Shown in pieces: positions 54,764 to 63,776 of a DNA stretch of 64,000 bases (position 1 is the stretch's first letter; each line of letters starts with the position of its first letter). Source of the stretch: Ardenticatena sp. Its GTDB lineage: Bacteria; Chloroflexota; Anaerolineae; Ardenticatenales; Ardenticatenaceae. A program made the translations under genes and the position numbers. The stretch is from positions 25,883-89,882 of the forward strand of contig WFOS01000003.1 in assembly GCA_015487975.1 (NCBI GenBank), written 5' to 3'. The notes below the pieces were generated by a model that was not told where the DNA came from, made no database searches, and saw nothing but the letters and a program-made list of their open reading frames with translations.

Positions 54764-55420
54764 ATGAAATTCGACTTGCACATGCATACATTCCGCTCGC
54801 CAGACTGCCTCAGCACGTATGAAGCCATCATCCGAGCCGTGCAGCGCCGCGGATTGGATGGTATTGCGATCACCGACCACAACACCATTCGCGGTGCGCT
54901 GGAATTGCGTGAACGCGCGCCGTTCCCCGTCATCGTGGGCGAAGAAGTCGCGACCGCCGAAGGCGATGTGATTGGCTATTTCATCGAGGAAGAGATTCCG
55001 CGTGGTTTGTCTGTGGAAGAGACAATTGCTCGCATTCACGCCCAGGGTGGATTGGTGGCGATTCCACACCCGTTGGATACGTTGCGCGGTTCGTCTTCGA
55101 TTGGGCGTGCGGCGTTGTTGCGTGTAATCGAGCAGGTTGATATCATCGAAGGGTTCAACGCGCGTTGCTTGCGGCAACATGACAATGAGGAAGCACAGGC
55201 CATTGCACGCCAGTATGGCAAGCCAGTCAGCGCGGGGAGCGATGCGCATCATCCCAGTGAGATTGGCAACGGGTATGTGGCGCTTGCCCCGTTCAACTCG
55301 CCACAGACGTTTTTGGAAGCGTTGCGACATGGGCGCTGGTATGGCAGGCCTGCGGGCTGGCATGTCAAATGGTACTCCACATGGCCCAAGATGGTGCGCA
55401 AAATCCGCCCGCTACGCTGA
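54764..55420 (+). CDS. PHP-domain metal-dependent phosphoesterase
   Basis: A 218-residue PHP-fold protein. Metal ligands are seen in DLHMHTFRSPDCLS, ITDHNTI, the glutamate of GEEV, IPHPLD and SAGSDAHHP. Similar small stand-alone PHP proteins hydrolyse oligonucleotides (RNase AM-type) or nucleotide phosphates. No polymerase domain is attached. The following gene begins 24 bases after the stop. Confidence 0.88.
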   Translation: MKFDLHMHTFRSPDCLSTYEAIIRAVQRRGLDGIAITDHNTIRGALELRERAPFPVIVGEEVATAEGDVIGYFIEEEIPRGLSVEETIARIHAQGGLVAIPHPLDTLRGSSSIGRAALLRVIEQVDIIEGFNARCLRQHDNEEAQAIARQYGKPVSAGSDAHHPSEIGNGYVALAPFNSPQTFLEALRHGRWYGRPAGWHVKWYSTWPKMVRKIRPLR

Positions 55421-55444
55421 GGGAAACAACGGGAGGACGAAGGC

Positions 55445-56449
55445 ATGATGCTTCTTGTGGTGGCATTGTTCTCGTTCGTGGCAGCTCTGGCGCCAATGCT
55501 GTTTTATGCCTATCTGGCCTGGTCGCTCGACCATCACGAGAAAGAGCCGTTCTGGTTACTGGCGTTGACATTCCTGTGGGGGGCCGTGCCGGCGGTCATT
55601 TTCTCGTTGCTGGCCGAAGTCTTGTTCGATGTTCCGTTACGGTGGGCGCTTGCCCCTGAGGAAGCAGGCCTGCTTAGTGTTGCCTTTGTCGCCCCGATTG
55701 TGGAGGAAATCTTCAAGGCAATACCACTGGTTTTCATCTTCATCTTTTTTCGCCATGAATTCGATGGGCTGATGGATGGATTGTTGTATGGGGCCTTGGT
55801 GGGTTTTGGCTTTGCGATGACCGAAAACTTTTTCTACTTCTTGGGGAGCTCCGCAGAAGGTGGCGCGGTTTTTTTGGGAACGGTCGTGCTCCGGGCATTT
55901 GTCTTTGGGCTGAACCACGCGTTGTATAGTTCCATGTTTGGGTTGGGGCTGGCGGTCGCGCGTTATGCTACGTCGCGAACGATACGGATGTTGGCACCTA
56001 TGGGGGGGCTCCTCCTCGCGATTTTCATCCACATGTTGCACAATGCTCTCAGCAGCATGGGGAACTTTCTCTGCCTTGGATCGTTGATCGTTGCATGGGG
56101 CGGCATGTTGGGGTGGCTGGTACTGGCTTGGTGGGCGTTACGCGAGGAATCACGGCTGATTCGCGAGGAACTGGTCGATGAAGTCGAGAGTGGTTTGTTG
56201 ACACCGAGGCAACTCGAAGCAGCCGCGAGCTATCGCGCACGGATGCAAGCCCGCAACCGTTTGATACGCATCAAGCAACGAGATCGCGCCAAAGTGTTGG
56301 AGCAGATTTGGTTGTTGGCGGCCGAACTGGCTTTCAAAAAGCGCCAGTTGCGTTTGTTGGGCAATGAAGATGGCAATGCCGAGATCATTGCTATGCTGCG
56401 CCAGCAGATTGCGGGATTACAGGAAGCGTTGTATAGACAAGAGGGGTAG
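55445..56449 (+). CDS. PrsW-family intramembrane protease
   Basis: A 334-residue protein with about eight membrane helices. Family motifs are present: PIVEEIFKAIPL (EExxK), GFGFAMTENFFYF (ExxxY-type) and FGLNHALYSSMFGLGL with the metal-ligand histidine, plus IFIHMLHNAL. The C-terminal 100 residues are a charged, coiled-coil-like cytoplasmic extension (ASYRARMQARNRLIRIKQRD) not usual in PrsW. Relatives cleave anti-sigma factors; an anti-sigma gene is elsewhere in the window but no direct link is shown. Confidence 0.9.
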   Translation: MMLLVVALFSFVAALAPMLFYAYLAWSLDHHEKEPFWLLALTFLWGAVPAVIFSLLAEVLFDVPLRWALAPEEAGLLSVAFVAPIVEEIFKAIPLVFIFIFFRHEFDGLMDGLLYGALVGFGFAMTENFFYFLGSSAEGGAVFLGTVVLRAFVFGLNHALYSSMFGLGLAVARYATSRTIRMLAPMGGLLLAIFIHMLHNALSSMGNFLCLGSLIVAWGGMLGWLVLAWWALREESRLIREELVDEVESGLLTPRQLEAAASYRARMQARNRLIRIKQRDRAKVLEQIWLLAAELAFKKRQLRLLGNEDGNAEIIAMLRQQIAGLQEALYRQEG

Positions 56450-56471
56450 CCAAACAAACGTTTGGTTCGAT

Positions 56472-56500
56472 TTGGCGGAGACGAGGAGGCGCGGTATAAT
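56472..56500 (+). promoter_or_regulatory. Promoter of the SCP2 gene
   Basis: TTGGCG, 17-base spacer, perfect TATAAT. Predicted start near 56507. Confidence 0.8.
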
Positions 56501-56544
56501 GAGGGCGTCGTCCGGCAACTGACAGCACGAAAGGGAGGAACCCC

Positions 56545-56871
56545 ATGCCCACGATCAAAGAAATCTTCGAATCTATGCCCCAGTACGTCAACAAGGAGAA
56601 GATTCAAGGCGTCAACAAGGTCGTTCAGTTCCACATTACCGGGGATGAAGCTGGCGATTATGTGGTGCGCGTGCAGGATGGCGAATTGACTGTCGAAGAA
56701 GGCACGGCGGACAATGCCGATGTGAAAGTAACGGTGGACAGCGAGACGTGGAAGGGGATTTTGAGTGGCAACGTCAACGGGGCTGTCGCTTTCATGACGG
56801 GCAAACTGAAAGCGGAAGGCGATTTGCAAACGTTGATGGCGTCGCAGTCGTGGTTCGACTTCCCGGGCTAA
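56545..56871 (+). CDS. SCP2 sterol/lipid-binding domain protein
   Basis: A 108-residue stand-alone SCP-2 fold protein: VVQFHITGDEAGDYVVRVQD, DVKVTVDSETWKGILSG, then GKLKAEGDLQTLM. It probably carries a lipid or acyl-CoA ligand in a hydrophobic pocket. A strong AAAGGGAGG ribosome site precedes the ATG, and a UUCG-capped terminator follows. Confidence 0.9.
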   Translation: MPTIKEIFESMPQYVNKEKIQGVNKVVQFHITGDEAGDYVVRVQDGELTVEEGTADNADVKVTVDSETWKGILSGNVNGAVAFMTGKLKAEGDLQTLMASQSWFDFPG

Positions 56872-56894
56872 GAGGAAGTGGTTTGTTCAGCAGG

Positions 56895-56919
56895 AGCACC
56901 GCTTCGGCGGTGCTTTTTT
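56895..56919 (+). terminator. UUCG-tetraloop terminator after SCP2
   Basis: AGCACCGC-TTCG-GCGGTGCT followed by T-tract. The CUUCGG-type tetraloop is very stable. Confidence 0.95.
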
Positions 56920-56941
56920 GTGGGTGATGCTTGCTGGCAAG

Positions 56942-56973
56942 AAAAAAATGGGCACCCGTGCCAGGGTGCCCAT
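56942..56973 (-). terminator. Terminator after icd
   Basis: ATGGGCACCC pairs with its complement over a six-base loop and is followed on the minus strand by seven T. Confidence 0.9.
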
Positions 56974-56989
56974 CTGTTCGTGCACGGAT

Positions 56990-58237
56990 TTACATGCGTT
57001 CGATGACCGCATCCGCGAATTCTGCGGTACCGACTTTGGTGGCGCCGTCCATCTGACGGGCGAGGTCGTAGGTCACCACCTTGTCCTGGATGGCAGCGGT
57101 AATTCCCTTGCGTACCAGCTGCGCGGCTTCGTCCCAGCCCATGTGTTCGAGCATCATGACACCGCTGAGCGTCAGCGCCGTGGGGTTGACCTTGTTTTGG
57201 CCGGCGTACTTGGGGGCCGTGCCGTGTACGGCCTCGAAGACAGCGACACGGTCGCCGATATTCGCGCCGTGGGCAATTCCCAAACCGCCAACCTGGGCGG
57301 CGGCAGCGTCGCTCAGGTAGTCGCCGTTGAGGTTGGGCAATGCCAGCACATCGTATTCGTCGGTACGGGTCAGCAGCTGTTGGAGCATGTTGTCGGCAAT
57401 GCGGTCTTTCATCACGACTTTGCCAGCAGGGCGTTCGCCGTTGTATTGTTCCCACAAGTCATCTTCGGTGATGGTGGCGTCGGCAAACTCCTCACGTGCC
57501 AGTTCGTAGCCCCAGTCGCGGAATGCACCTTCGGTAAACTTCATGATGTTGCCTTTGTGCACCAGGGTGACGCTGGCCCGGTTGCGCTGAATCGCGTAGC
57601 GAATCGCCTGGCGCACCAACCGCTTGGTCTTGAATTCACTGATGGGCTTCACACCAACGCCGGTCGCTTCGATGTGATCGAGATTGACGCCCATTTCGTC
57701 GCGCAGGAAGGTGAGGAATTTGATGGCTTCCGGTGTTCCAGCTTGCCATTCGATCCCGGCGTACACGTCTTCGGTGGCTTCGCGGAAGAGCACCATGTTC
57801 ATTTTTTCAGGGTGCTTCACTGGGCTTGGCAGACCAGGAATGTAGTACACTGGGCGCACGTTGGCGTAGAGATCGAGCCGTTGGCGAATGGCGACGTTCA
57901 GGCTGCGAATACCGCCACCAACGGGGGTCGTGAGTGGCCCTTTGATACCGACGTAGAAGTATTCGAAGGCTTTCAGGGTTTCATCGGGCAGCCATTCACC
58001 CGTTTTGTCGCGGGCGCGTTCACCAGCATAGACTTCTACCCAGACGATTTTGCGCGCACCATTGTAGGCTTTTTCAACGGCCGCATCGAGAATGCGTTGC
58101 ATAGCAGGGGTGACGTCGGTGCCGATACCGTCGCCCATGATGAATGGAATGATGGGCTTGTCGGGCACAACCAGACGGTCGCCTTCCCATGTGATACGTT
58201 CGCCTTCATTTGGGACGGTGAATGTTTTGAATTCCAT
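56990..58237 (-). CDS. icd: NADP-dependent isocitrate dehydrogenase
   Basis: A 415-residue citric-acid-cycle enzyme. The N-terminal [18 protein letters not shown], the substrate loop [20 protein letters not shown] with the phosphorylatable-type serine, and [19 protein letters not shown] match the E. coli-type Icd (416 residues). A GAGG site precedes the ATG. It lies 23 bases downstream of the DUF1385 gene and may be read from the same promoter. Confidence 0.95.
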   Translation of the reverse strand: MEFKTFTVPNEGERITWEGDRLVVPDKPIIPFIMGDGIGTDVTPAMQRILDAAVEKAYNGARKIVWVEVYAGERARDKTGEWLPDETLKAFEYFYVGIKGPLTTPVGGGIRSLNVAIRQRLDLYANVRPVYYIPGLPSPVKHPEKMNMVLFREATEDVYAGIEWQAGTPEAIKFLTFLRDEMGVNLDHIEATGVGVKPISEFKTKRLVRQAIRYAIQRNRASVTLVHKGNIMKFTEGAFRDWGYELAREEFADATITEDDLWEQYNGERPAGKVVMKDRIADNMLQQLLTRTDEYDVLALPNLNGDYLSDAAAAQVGGLGIAHGANIGDRVAVFEAVHGTAPKYAGQNKVNPTALTLSGVMMLEHMGWDEAAQLVRKGITAAIQDKVVTYDLARQMDGATKVGTAEFADAVIERM

Positions 58238-58260
58238 AGCGCCTCCTCTTTGCAGTGATG

Positions 58261-59196
58261 TTAGGATTGAACCATCACGGATTGTGATGAACGTACGGTC
58301 TCACGGCTTTCGTGCCATTCTACCCCTTCCTGGGCGAGCACGGTTTTCAGCGCCACAATAGCAACGTCCAGCATCTGGTCGTCTGGTTCGCGGGTGGTGA
58401 GTTTTTGGAGCATCAGGCTCGGCCAGATCAGTAGGCGTACCCAGCGATTGGTGCTGTGTCGAGCGCTCCATCGGATGAATTCATAGCTGATACCGGCGAT
58501 GAGCGGAATGAGCAGAATGCGCGAAGCCAGACGCACCGGCAGGGCAGGGCGCCCCAAGAGCGCAAACACCAGAATGCTGACGACGACGACAACGAGGAGG
58601 AACCCTGTGCCACAGCGTGGGTGCAACAGACTGTATGGGCGCACATGCTCGGGTGTGAGGGGCGCACCATCTTCGAAAGCGTTGATGGTTTTGTGTTCTG
58701 CGCCGTGATAGGCAAAGACGCGCTGTACGTCTTCCATGCGCCCGATGATGGCGATGTAGCCAATCAGCATGACAAGGCGAATCAGGCCCTCGATGAGATT
58801 GCTCACCAGGGGCGACGTGATGAATCGATCGAGCCAGTGGGTGATGAACAAAGGAACGATGAAGAAAAGTCCAATGCCCAAGGCGAGGGAAACCGCTACC
58901 ATGCCCCAGGCGCTTGCGCCTTCGATCTGTTGTGGCTCTTCTTCCTCTTCCAGCGCGATGTTGGCTGACCAGAGCAACGCACGGGTCCCTAGCCCCAGGG
59001 CGTCCCACAAGAGGGCAACTCCACGAATGAAAGGGAGCTTTCCCCAGCGACTGGTGTAGATGGGAGACGTCAGCGGTTCGCTCAGCAGTTCGATACGACC
59101 ATCAGGGGCACGCACAGCTACTGCCATGTGATGCGCACCGCGCATCATCACTCCTTCGATGACGGCTTGTCCGCCGTAGTTGAATTTGGAAGCCAT
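58261..59196 (-). CDS. DUF1385 (YqhQ-like) membrane protein
   Basis: A 311-residue protein. It begins [14 protein letters not shown], the DUF1385 signature, has four or five membrane helices between residues 95 and 255, and contains the conserved [17 protein letters not shown] and [10 protein letters not shown]. Its function is unknown; relatives occur in Gram-positive bacteria and Chloroflexota. A strong promoter lies directly upstream. Confidence 0.92.
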   Translation of the reverse strand: MASKFNYGGQAVIEGVMMRGAHHMAVAVRAPDGRIELLSEPLTSPIYTSRWGKLPFIRGVALLWDALGLGTRALLWSANIALEEEEEPQQIEGASAWGMVAVSLALGIGLFFIVPLFITHWLDRFITSPLVSNLIEGLIRLVMLIGYIAIIGRMEDVQRVFAYHGAEHKTINAFEDGAPLTPEHVRPYSLLHPRCGTGFLLVVVVVSILVFALLGRPALPVRLASRILLIPLIAGISYEFIRWSARHSTNRWVRLLIWPSLMLQKLTTREPDDQMLDVAIVALKTVLAQEGVEWHESRETVRSSQSVMVQS

Positions 59197-59240
59197 CGAA
59201 AACTCGATTTCTCTCTGTTGATGCTCTCTGACAGCCGCCG

Positions 59241-59269
59241 ATTGTACTGTACGGGTAGAAGGGTGTCAA
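59241..59269 (-). promoter_or_regulatory. Promoter of the DUF1385-icd unit
   Basis: TTGACA (59269-59264), 17-base spacer, TACAAT (59246-59241), predicted start near 59234. Confidence 0.9.
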
Positions 59270-59287
59270 AGCCTGTGTGATACACAG

Positions 59288-59314
59288 AACAGGGCGGCCA
59301 ATCGCCGCCCTGTT
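59288..59314 (-). terminator. Hairpin at the DUF4139 3' end
   Basis: An 11-bp stem (AACAGGGCGGC and complement) around a five-base loop, with a weak T-tract. Confidence 0.55.
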
Positions 59315-59336
59315 GGATATGGAAGCGGAATACCTG

Positions 59337-60857
59337 TTAGAACTCGTAGCGCACCGTGTAGGTGACAGTGGCTTCGCCGTTGGCGGGGACATCGATGCGC
59401 CATTCCACTGTGCCCTGATCGAGTTTGGTATGTTCGTCGCTTTCGCGTGTGATTTCCCATTCGCTCCATCGGAACATGTGCTCGACCACACGCACTTCCA
59501 CGGCCTCGTCTTTGTGGTTGCGAATGGTAATTTCGAATGATTCTTCAACCACGTCGTCGCCCAGCCGGCGGAAGTTGGTCTGGCGGCGTTCGCCAACGAT
59601 GTCGAACGCATTGCCCAGGCGTAAACGAACGCGCTCGTCGCGTGGGGTGTGATCGATGGTATCTTCGCCAACGAATTGGAGTGTGCCATCCACATCGGCT
59701 TTGTAGACACGCACGCGCCCCGCAGGTAGTGGTATACCTAAGCCATTCTCTTCGGAGTTTTCCATATCGAGATAGATGTTGACATCAGGGGCTGAAAACG
59801 CGCCGTACGATTGATCGAAGATAGGGGTGCCATAGAAGCCCAATCCGGGGGCGCCGTCATAGACGAAGATTTTCTCGACGTCGATGCCGGAGGCGCTGGT
59901 GAACTCGATTTGCTTGGTCTGGTTGTTGCGCACCGTCACCGGACGCTGGACATCGTACAGATGATACTCGAAGAGTTGGCGTTCTTCGACCTGAGGGGTG
60001 GGTGCTTCGGCTTTTTCCATCATCATCACATCGGGCATCGCACGCATGTTCCGCTGCACCACATTGACATCTCCGGCAACCAATTTGAGTTTGGCGTTTT
60101 CGTAGGTGGCGCCGCTTTGGTTTTCGAGTGTGACCCAACCGTTGAGATCGACTTGTGTATCGTCTTGGTTGAGCTGCACGACGTAATCGGCACGCCATGA
60201 AATGCCGCCGGTCATGTACGTCACTTCCATGTCTTGCTCACCCGTCTGTTGTGCTTCGACCAGCCAGACGAGCGAGGGACGCGTAATCAGGCCGTCGGGA
60301 AGCGCTGGGAAGTCGAATTGGCGAATGGCGTCACGCCGCACCACCACGATCCCGTTTTCGGTTTTCAGAACAAGATCCCCTTCGGCGGAAAGGAGCGTGC
60401 CTTCGTAGGTGGTGCCGTCGTCGGTCACGACGCTGATGGCTTTGTCGATGTACTTTTCGAGGAGCTTTTGACTGCCGACCAGGTCGTAGTCGAAGTTTTG
60501 TTCCAAAATGCGAGTGTTGCCTGGGTTGGTGAGGGAGCGAACATGCACGCTGGTGGGGTCGATTTGCGCGGCGACATCGGCAAAGCGCACTTCGTTCACG
60601 CCTGCGGTGAGTGCCAGTGAACGCACATCGCGCACCAGCGCCAGATTTTGGTTGTAGACCGTGAGTGCTATTTCTTCGTTCTGTGCCTGGGCCGTGGGAA
60701 TCAACCCGGAGGTGGCAGGGGCAGTGGATGCGCGTGTGCTTGTTGTGGTCGAAGGGGTCGGTGGTGTGGTTTCTCGGGTGAGTGTGCATGCCCCCACGAA
60801 AACGAGCATGACGACAAAAGATCGTCTGACAACGTGCAAAAGCGGTTTTATTGACAT
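59337..60857 (-). CDS. DUF4139-containing exported protein
   Basis: A 506-residue exported protein. A signal ends in a lipobox-like VGAC (residues 19-22). A threonine-rich linker (to about residue 55) leads to ALTVYNQNLALVRDVRSLAL, the start of the DUF4139 region, which continues to the C-terminus (YMTGGISWRADYVVQLNQDD, TITYTVRYEF-like end). Function unknown; beta-rich. The AAGGAGGGT ribosome site before ATG 60857 sets the start. Confidence 0.88.
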   Translation of the reverse strand: MSIKPLLHVVRRSFVVMLVFVGACTLTRETTPPTPSTTTSTRASTAPATSGLIPTAQAQNEEIALTVYNQNLALVRDVRSLALTAGVNEVRFADVAAQIDPTSVHVRSLTNPGNTRILEQNFDYDLVGSQKLLEKYIDKAISVVTDDGTTYEGTLLSAEGDLVLKTENGIVVVRRDAIRQFDFPALPDGLITRPSLVWLVEAQQTGEQDMEVTYMTGGISWRADYVVQLNQDDTQVDLNGWVTLENQSGATYENAKLKLVAGDVNVVQRNMRAMPDVMMMEKAEAPTPQVEERQLFEYHLYDVQRPVTVRNNQTKQIEFTSASGIDVEKIFVYDGAPGLGFYGTPIFDQSYGAFSAPDVNIYLDMENSEENGLGIPLPAGRVRVYKADVDGTLQFVGEDTIDHTPRDERVRLRLGNAFDIVGERRQTNFRRLGDDVVEESFEITIRNHKDEAVEVRVVEHMFRWSEWEITRESDEHTKLDQGTVEWRIDVPANGEATVTYTVRYEF

Positions 60858-60951
60858 AATACCCTCCTTGTTCAGGGTGTTTGGTTTGGTTCGCTTCTTC
60901 GAGAGGCAGCAAGAGAACGTTGGTTGGGGGCAAAGTGTTCCCGATTGGGTA

Positions 60952-61716
60952 TCAAGGGGCTTCCAGCCACAAAAGGAGGAGCGTGAGCCCTGCACTGAGA
61001 AGAAGCACGTTCCAATCGAGTGGGCGCATGTGTAGGTGATGACGGCTTGTGCGAGGGGTGCCACGCCCAACGCCACGTGTGGCGAGCGCCATGGCGAGCG
61101 TATCACCCGTGCGGATGACGTTGACAATGAATGCGACGAGCAAGGGAATCATACCGCGCAATCGTTCGACGATGTTGCCACGTGGTTCCCAGGCGCGGGC
61201 AGCCTGAGCATCGCGAATGTGCTGGATGGTGAAGAAGAAGGTGGGAATGTAGCGGAGCGCAATGGTGAGAACCAAGCCCCACTCGAAAGGCAGACCAAGG
61301 CGCACCATTCCTTGAACGAGGTGGGATTGGCGCGTGGTGAAGAGGAGAAAGAAGACCCACATGGACATACCGACAATGCGCAGCGCAATGCCAATGGCAT
61401 CGGCTATACCGGCGGTCGTCAGGGCCAGGGGCCCGAGTGTGAGCCAGGTCTGGCCACCACGTCCGGCAAACCAGGGCCAGACGATGAGAATGAAGAGCAG
61501 CAAGCGTAGCAGTTGCCGCCACACCCAGATGATGCGTGCGAGTGGAAGACGCCCGCTGAACAGGAGCAGGTGTTGCACGAAAAGGACGCCCAGCAAGAAG
61601 CGTATATCACTCAGGGTGATGAAAAGCAACATGCCCAGAAGCGCCACGCCGAACTTCGTGCGTGGGTCGAGTTTGTGAAGCCACCCGTGTTGAGGGCAAT
61701 AGAGGTCGAAGAACAT
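60952..61716 (-). CDS. ECF transporter transmembrane (T) component
   Basis: A 254-residue membrane protein of the EcfT/CbiQ family, which connects ATPase subunits to a substrate-binding S protein. Five membrane helices and the coupling motifs near the C-terminus, ARAWEPRG and ATRGVGRG (ARG-type), are visible. No ATPase (EcfA) or S component is in the window, so the cargo vitamin or metal is unknown. It begins 11 bases after the HAD gene. Confidence 0.85.
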   Translation of the reverse strand: MFFDLYCPQHGWLHKLDPRTKFGVALLGMLLFITLSDIRFLLGVLFVQHLLLFSGRLPLARIIWVWRQLLRLLLFILIVWPWFAGRGGQTWLTLGPLALTTAGIADAIGIALRIVGMSMWVFFLLFTTRQSHLVQGMVRLGLPFEWGLVLTIALRYIPTFFFTIQHIRDAQAARAWEPRGNIVERLRGMIPLLVAFIVNVIRTGDTLAMALATRGVGRGTPRTSRHHLHMRPLDWNVLLLSAGLTLLLLWLEAP

Positions 61717-61727
61717 GTTGGTTGCTC

Positions 61728-62444
61728 TCAGGTAATAGAAGGTCTGTCAGGCAGTCCGAGCGCCTGTAAGACGCTTTGGGTGTCAGCCAGCGATGGGAAG
61801 ACCACATCGGCGCCAGCGGTGTGCAGTGCGTCTGCGCTGAATGGCCCTGTGGCAACGGCGATACTACGTCCCCCAATCAGCTGCGCACAGCGCACATCAC
61901 GCGGTGTATCCCCAATGATGACAACGTCATCTCTGCCGAAGCGGTAGCCACTCTCCTCCCAGGCGCGTTGCATGGCCACGGCGGGCAAATCATCGCGGGT
62001 TTCGCCGTCGTCGCCAAACGCGCCAAACGTGAAAAAGGTGTATAAACCGGCAACTTGCAGTTTGAGCCAGGCGCACGCTTCCACGTTTCCCGTGAGCAAG
62101 CCCAACACGATATCATCGCGGGTGTGAAGTCTTTCCAGCAAGGGACGCACGCCTGGCAGAACGGTCAAGCGTGCTGGAGGTGGTGCGGTGGTCAGTTCAC
62201 GTGCGAGCTCACCCGGGTAGTGGCGGAGCAGGTGGGGTGTGAGGCGCAAGATCTCGCTGGGGGGAACGCCGCCTTTTTGTAAGGCTTCGCGGACGATCAT
62301 GGGGTCTGTTTTTCCGCCAAAGGCAACTTGCTCAAGCCCGGCGGTATGTCCAAGAATGTGCTCGAATGTCCGTTCCAGGGCTCGTCGGCCAGCCCCATGG
62401 GCATCGATCAAGGTTTTATCGACGTCGAACAAAATAAGTTTCAT
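61728..62444 (-). CDS. HAD-superfamily phosphatase (phosphoglycolate phosphatase-like)
   Basis: A 238-residue HAD hydrolase. Motif I is LFDVDKTLID (nucleophile D8, acid D10), motif II LGLLTGN, and motif IV VIIGDTPRDVRCA. The cap is of the beta-phosphoglucomutase/phosphoglycolate phosphatase type. Substrate unknown. An AAGGAGG site precedes the ATG. It is 11 bases from the EcfT gene. Confidence 0.88.
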   Translation of the reverse strand: MKLILFDVDKTLIDAHGAGRRALERTFEHILGHTAGLEQVAFGGKTDPMIVREALQKGGVPPSEILRLTPHLLRHYPGELARELTTAPPPARLTVLPGVRPLLERLHTRDDIVLGLLTGNVEACAWLKLQVAGLYTFFTFGAFGDDGETRDDLPAVAMQRAWEESGYRFGRDDVVIIGDTPRDVRCAQLIGGRSIAVATGPFSADALHTAGADVVFPSLADTQSVLQALGLPDRPSIT

Positions 62445-62529
62445 AAAAAAATAGCCTCCTTATAGCTTTATAACTTTTTATGATTCGATATATAACCTTG
62501 TTTTCTTGAAAAGTGAAACAAAAGATCTC

Positions 62530-62603
62530 CTTCTTACGTTTAGTGGAGTGACATTCTACCATTCCTCCTGACTTCTTACGTTCTTCTTCTCCAGAATGTC
62601 ACT
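62530..62603 (+). other. Leader element with inverted and direct repeats
   Basis: AGTGACATTCT (62547-62557) and its exact complement (62593-62603) are separated by 35 bases, and CTTCTTACGTT occurs at 62530-62540 and again at 62572-62582. It lies in the 193-base gap ahead of the secreted protein gene, downstream of an AT-rich stretch. May be a leader structure or a binding region. Confidence 0.5.
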
Positions 62604-62637
62604 TGCGGCGGTGATCGAACGAAAAAGGAGCCTCATC

Positions 62638-63339
62638 ATGTTTCACAAGAAGTTTCTCTTTCCTCTCATGCTGGTCTTTGCTTTCCTGACAGGTGGGTAT
62701 TTGCTTCTGGTACAGGCGCGTGTCGTGGCGCAAGGGCCTGCCCCAGCAGCCGATGCTCAGGGTATTGTGTCGAGTCAAGCCGATGTGGCAATGTTGAGCG
62801 CTGAGATGGTCAGCCCTCCGGATAACCCAGCCATTGCACATGTTGGGTTCGATGAGCCACAGAACGACCCCAACAGTATTCAAGGGGTTGCATGGCGTTC
62901 ATTGCGTGTCTCGGGGCTAGCCTTTCGCCCACGTGTCAGTTCCGTCGAATACGCACGCTCAGGTGGTTGCCTGTACCAGACAGCCGGCTCGAGCATCGAA
63001 GTCTTCAATATCCACATCGATTTGCCGTATGGGTCGATGATTCAGGGCCTCCGATTGTATTACAATGATGCTAGCAACGTGAATTCGACAGCATGGGTAA
63101 CGAAGTATGATTTGTACGGGAACATTGCGGATGAATGGGCTGTATCCAGCAACGGAAATTCAGGGCTTGGCTTCACAACGACGTACTTCACCGACACGGT
63201 GGATTACGAAGCATACAGTTACGTGCTGAACTGGCGTCCAAATGTGACGGGAACGGAAATGCAGCTGTGTGGAATGCGGGTCTTTTACACGCCACCACCA
63301 CTCTTTGGGGCTTTTTTACCAGCCGTCCAAAGACCGTAA
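62638..63339 (+). CDS. Secreted protein of unknown function
   Basis: A 233-residue exported protein. Signal peptide residues 1-32 (MFHKKFLFPLMLVFAFLTGG), cleavage near VVAQG. The mature part begins with an acidic, serine-rich stretch, then a beta-rich domain with an isolated cysteine pair (GGCLYQT and QLCGMRVFY) that could form a disulfide. The end is FLPAVQRP. No family recognised. AAAAGGAG precedes ATG 62638, with the frame open 14 codons earlier. Confidence 0.75.
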   Translation: MFHKKFLFPLMLVFAFLTGGYLLLVQARVVAQGPAPAADAQGIVSSQADVAMLSAEMVSPPDNPAIAHVGFDEPQNDPNSIQGVAWRSLRVSGLAFRPRVSSVEYARSGGCLYQTAGSSIEVFNIHIDLPYGSMIQGLRLYYNDASNVNSTAWVTKYDLYGNIADEWAVSSNGNSGLGFTTTYFTDTVDYEAYSYVLNWRPNVTGTEMQLCGMRVFYTPPPLFGAFLPAVQRP

Positions 63340-63358
63340 GCAAGGTGTGTGGAAGGGC

Positions 63359-63387
63359 GAGCGGGGGATTCCCCCGCTCTTTTTTTG
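63359..63387 (+). terminator. Terminator after the secreted protein gene
   Basis: GAGCGGGGG pairs with CCCCCGCTC over a three-base loop, followed by eight T. Confidence 0.95.
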
Positions 63388-63442
63388 TTGCTGGTAATGA
63401 CCCAAAACGTGGGGGGTGGGAAGAGACGAGACGGAGAGTGGA

Positions 63443-63675
63443 GCCGTCGATCTGGAAACAGACGGGTGAATGGGCGCCAACATGCTCTCAGCGCTTCCTG
63501 GTTTCGGGCGCCACACCGTCACGCCGTTGCTGATGACCGTGGGGCGGGGAGAACGGGATTGGAACGCTGGACTTATGCCGTGCTGGTGTTGACCGCTTAT
63601 CGCGCGTGAGGGCTCACGATGGAGCCTTCGGCCGCCGACACGCTGGTGGCAGGGCGGGGGCCGCTGGGCCTGAGG
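63443..63675. repeat. Long direct repeat, copy 1
   Basis: About 233 bases, matching 63777-64000 with about 18 substitutions by eye and a gap of nine or ten bases. GC-rich. The 661-base stretch 63340-64000 has no gene with family support. A short open frame runs through both copies and ends at the same TGA, but the differences between copies change amino acids as often as not, so coding is unproven. Confidence 0.85.
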
Positions 63676-63676
63676 C

Positions 63677-63703
63677 GCGACGCACCTACCAGAGGTGCGT
63701 CGC
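63677..63703. other. Hairpin just after repeat copy 1
   Basis: GCGACGCACCT pairs perfectly with its complement over loop ACCAG. It begins one base after the repeat ends, so it may be part of the element's boundary or a terminator. Confidence 0.55.
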
Positions 63704-63776
63704 ATCTTGAGTAACGTCAGGCGTGCGTGCCTCTCGAGGTCAGGCGGGGTGCGTTTGTATCCCTCGTTGCGCTGGC

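Noticed and set aside
56918..58258. 446-codon plus-strand frame
   Set aside because: Antisense to icd, whose motifs are complete.
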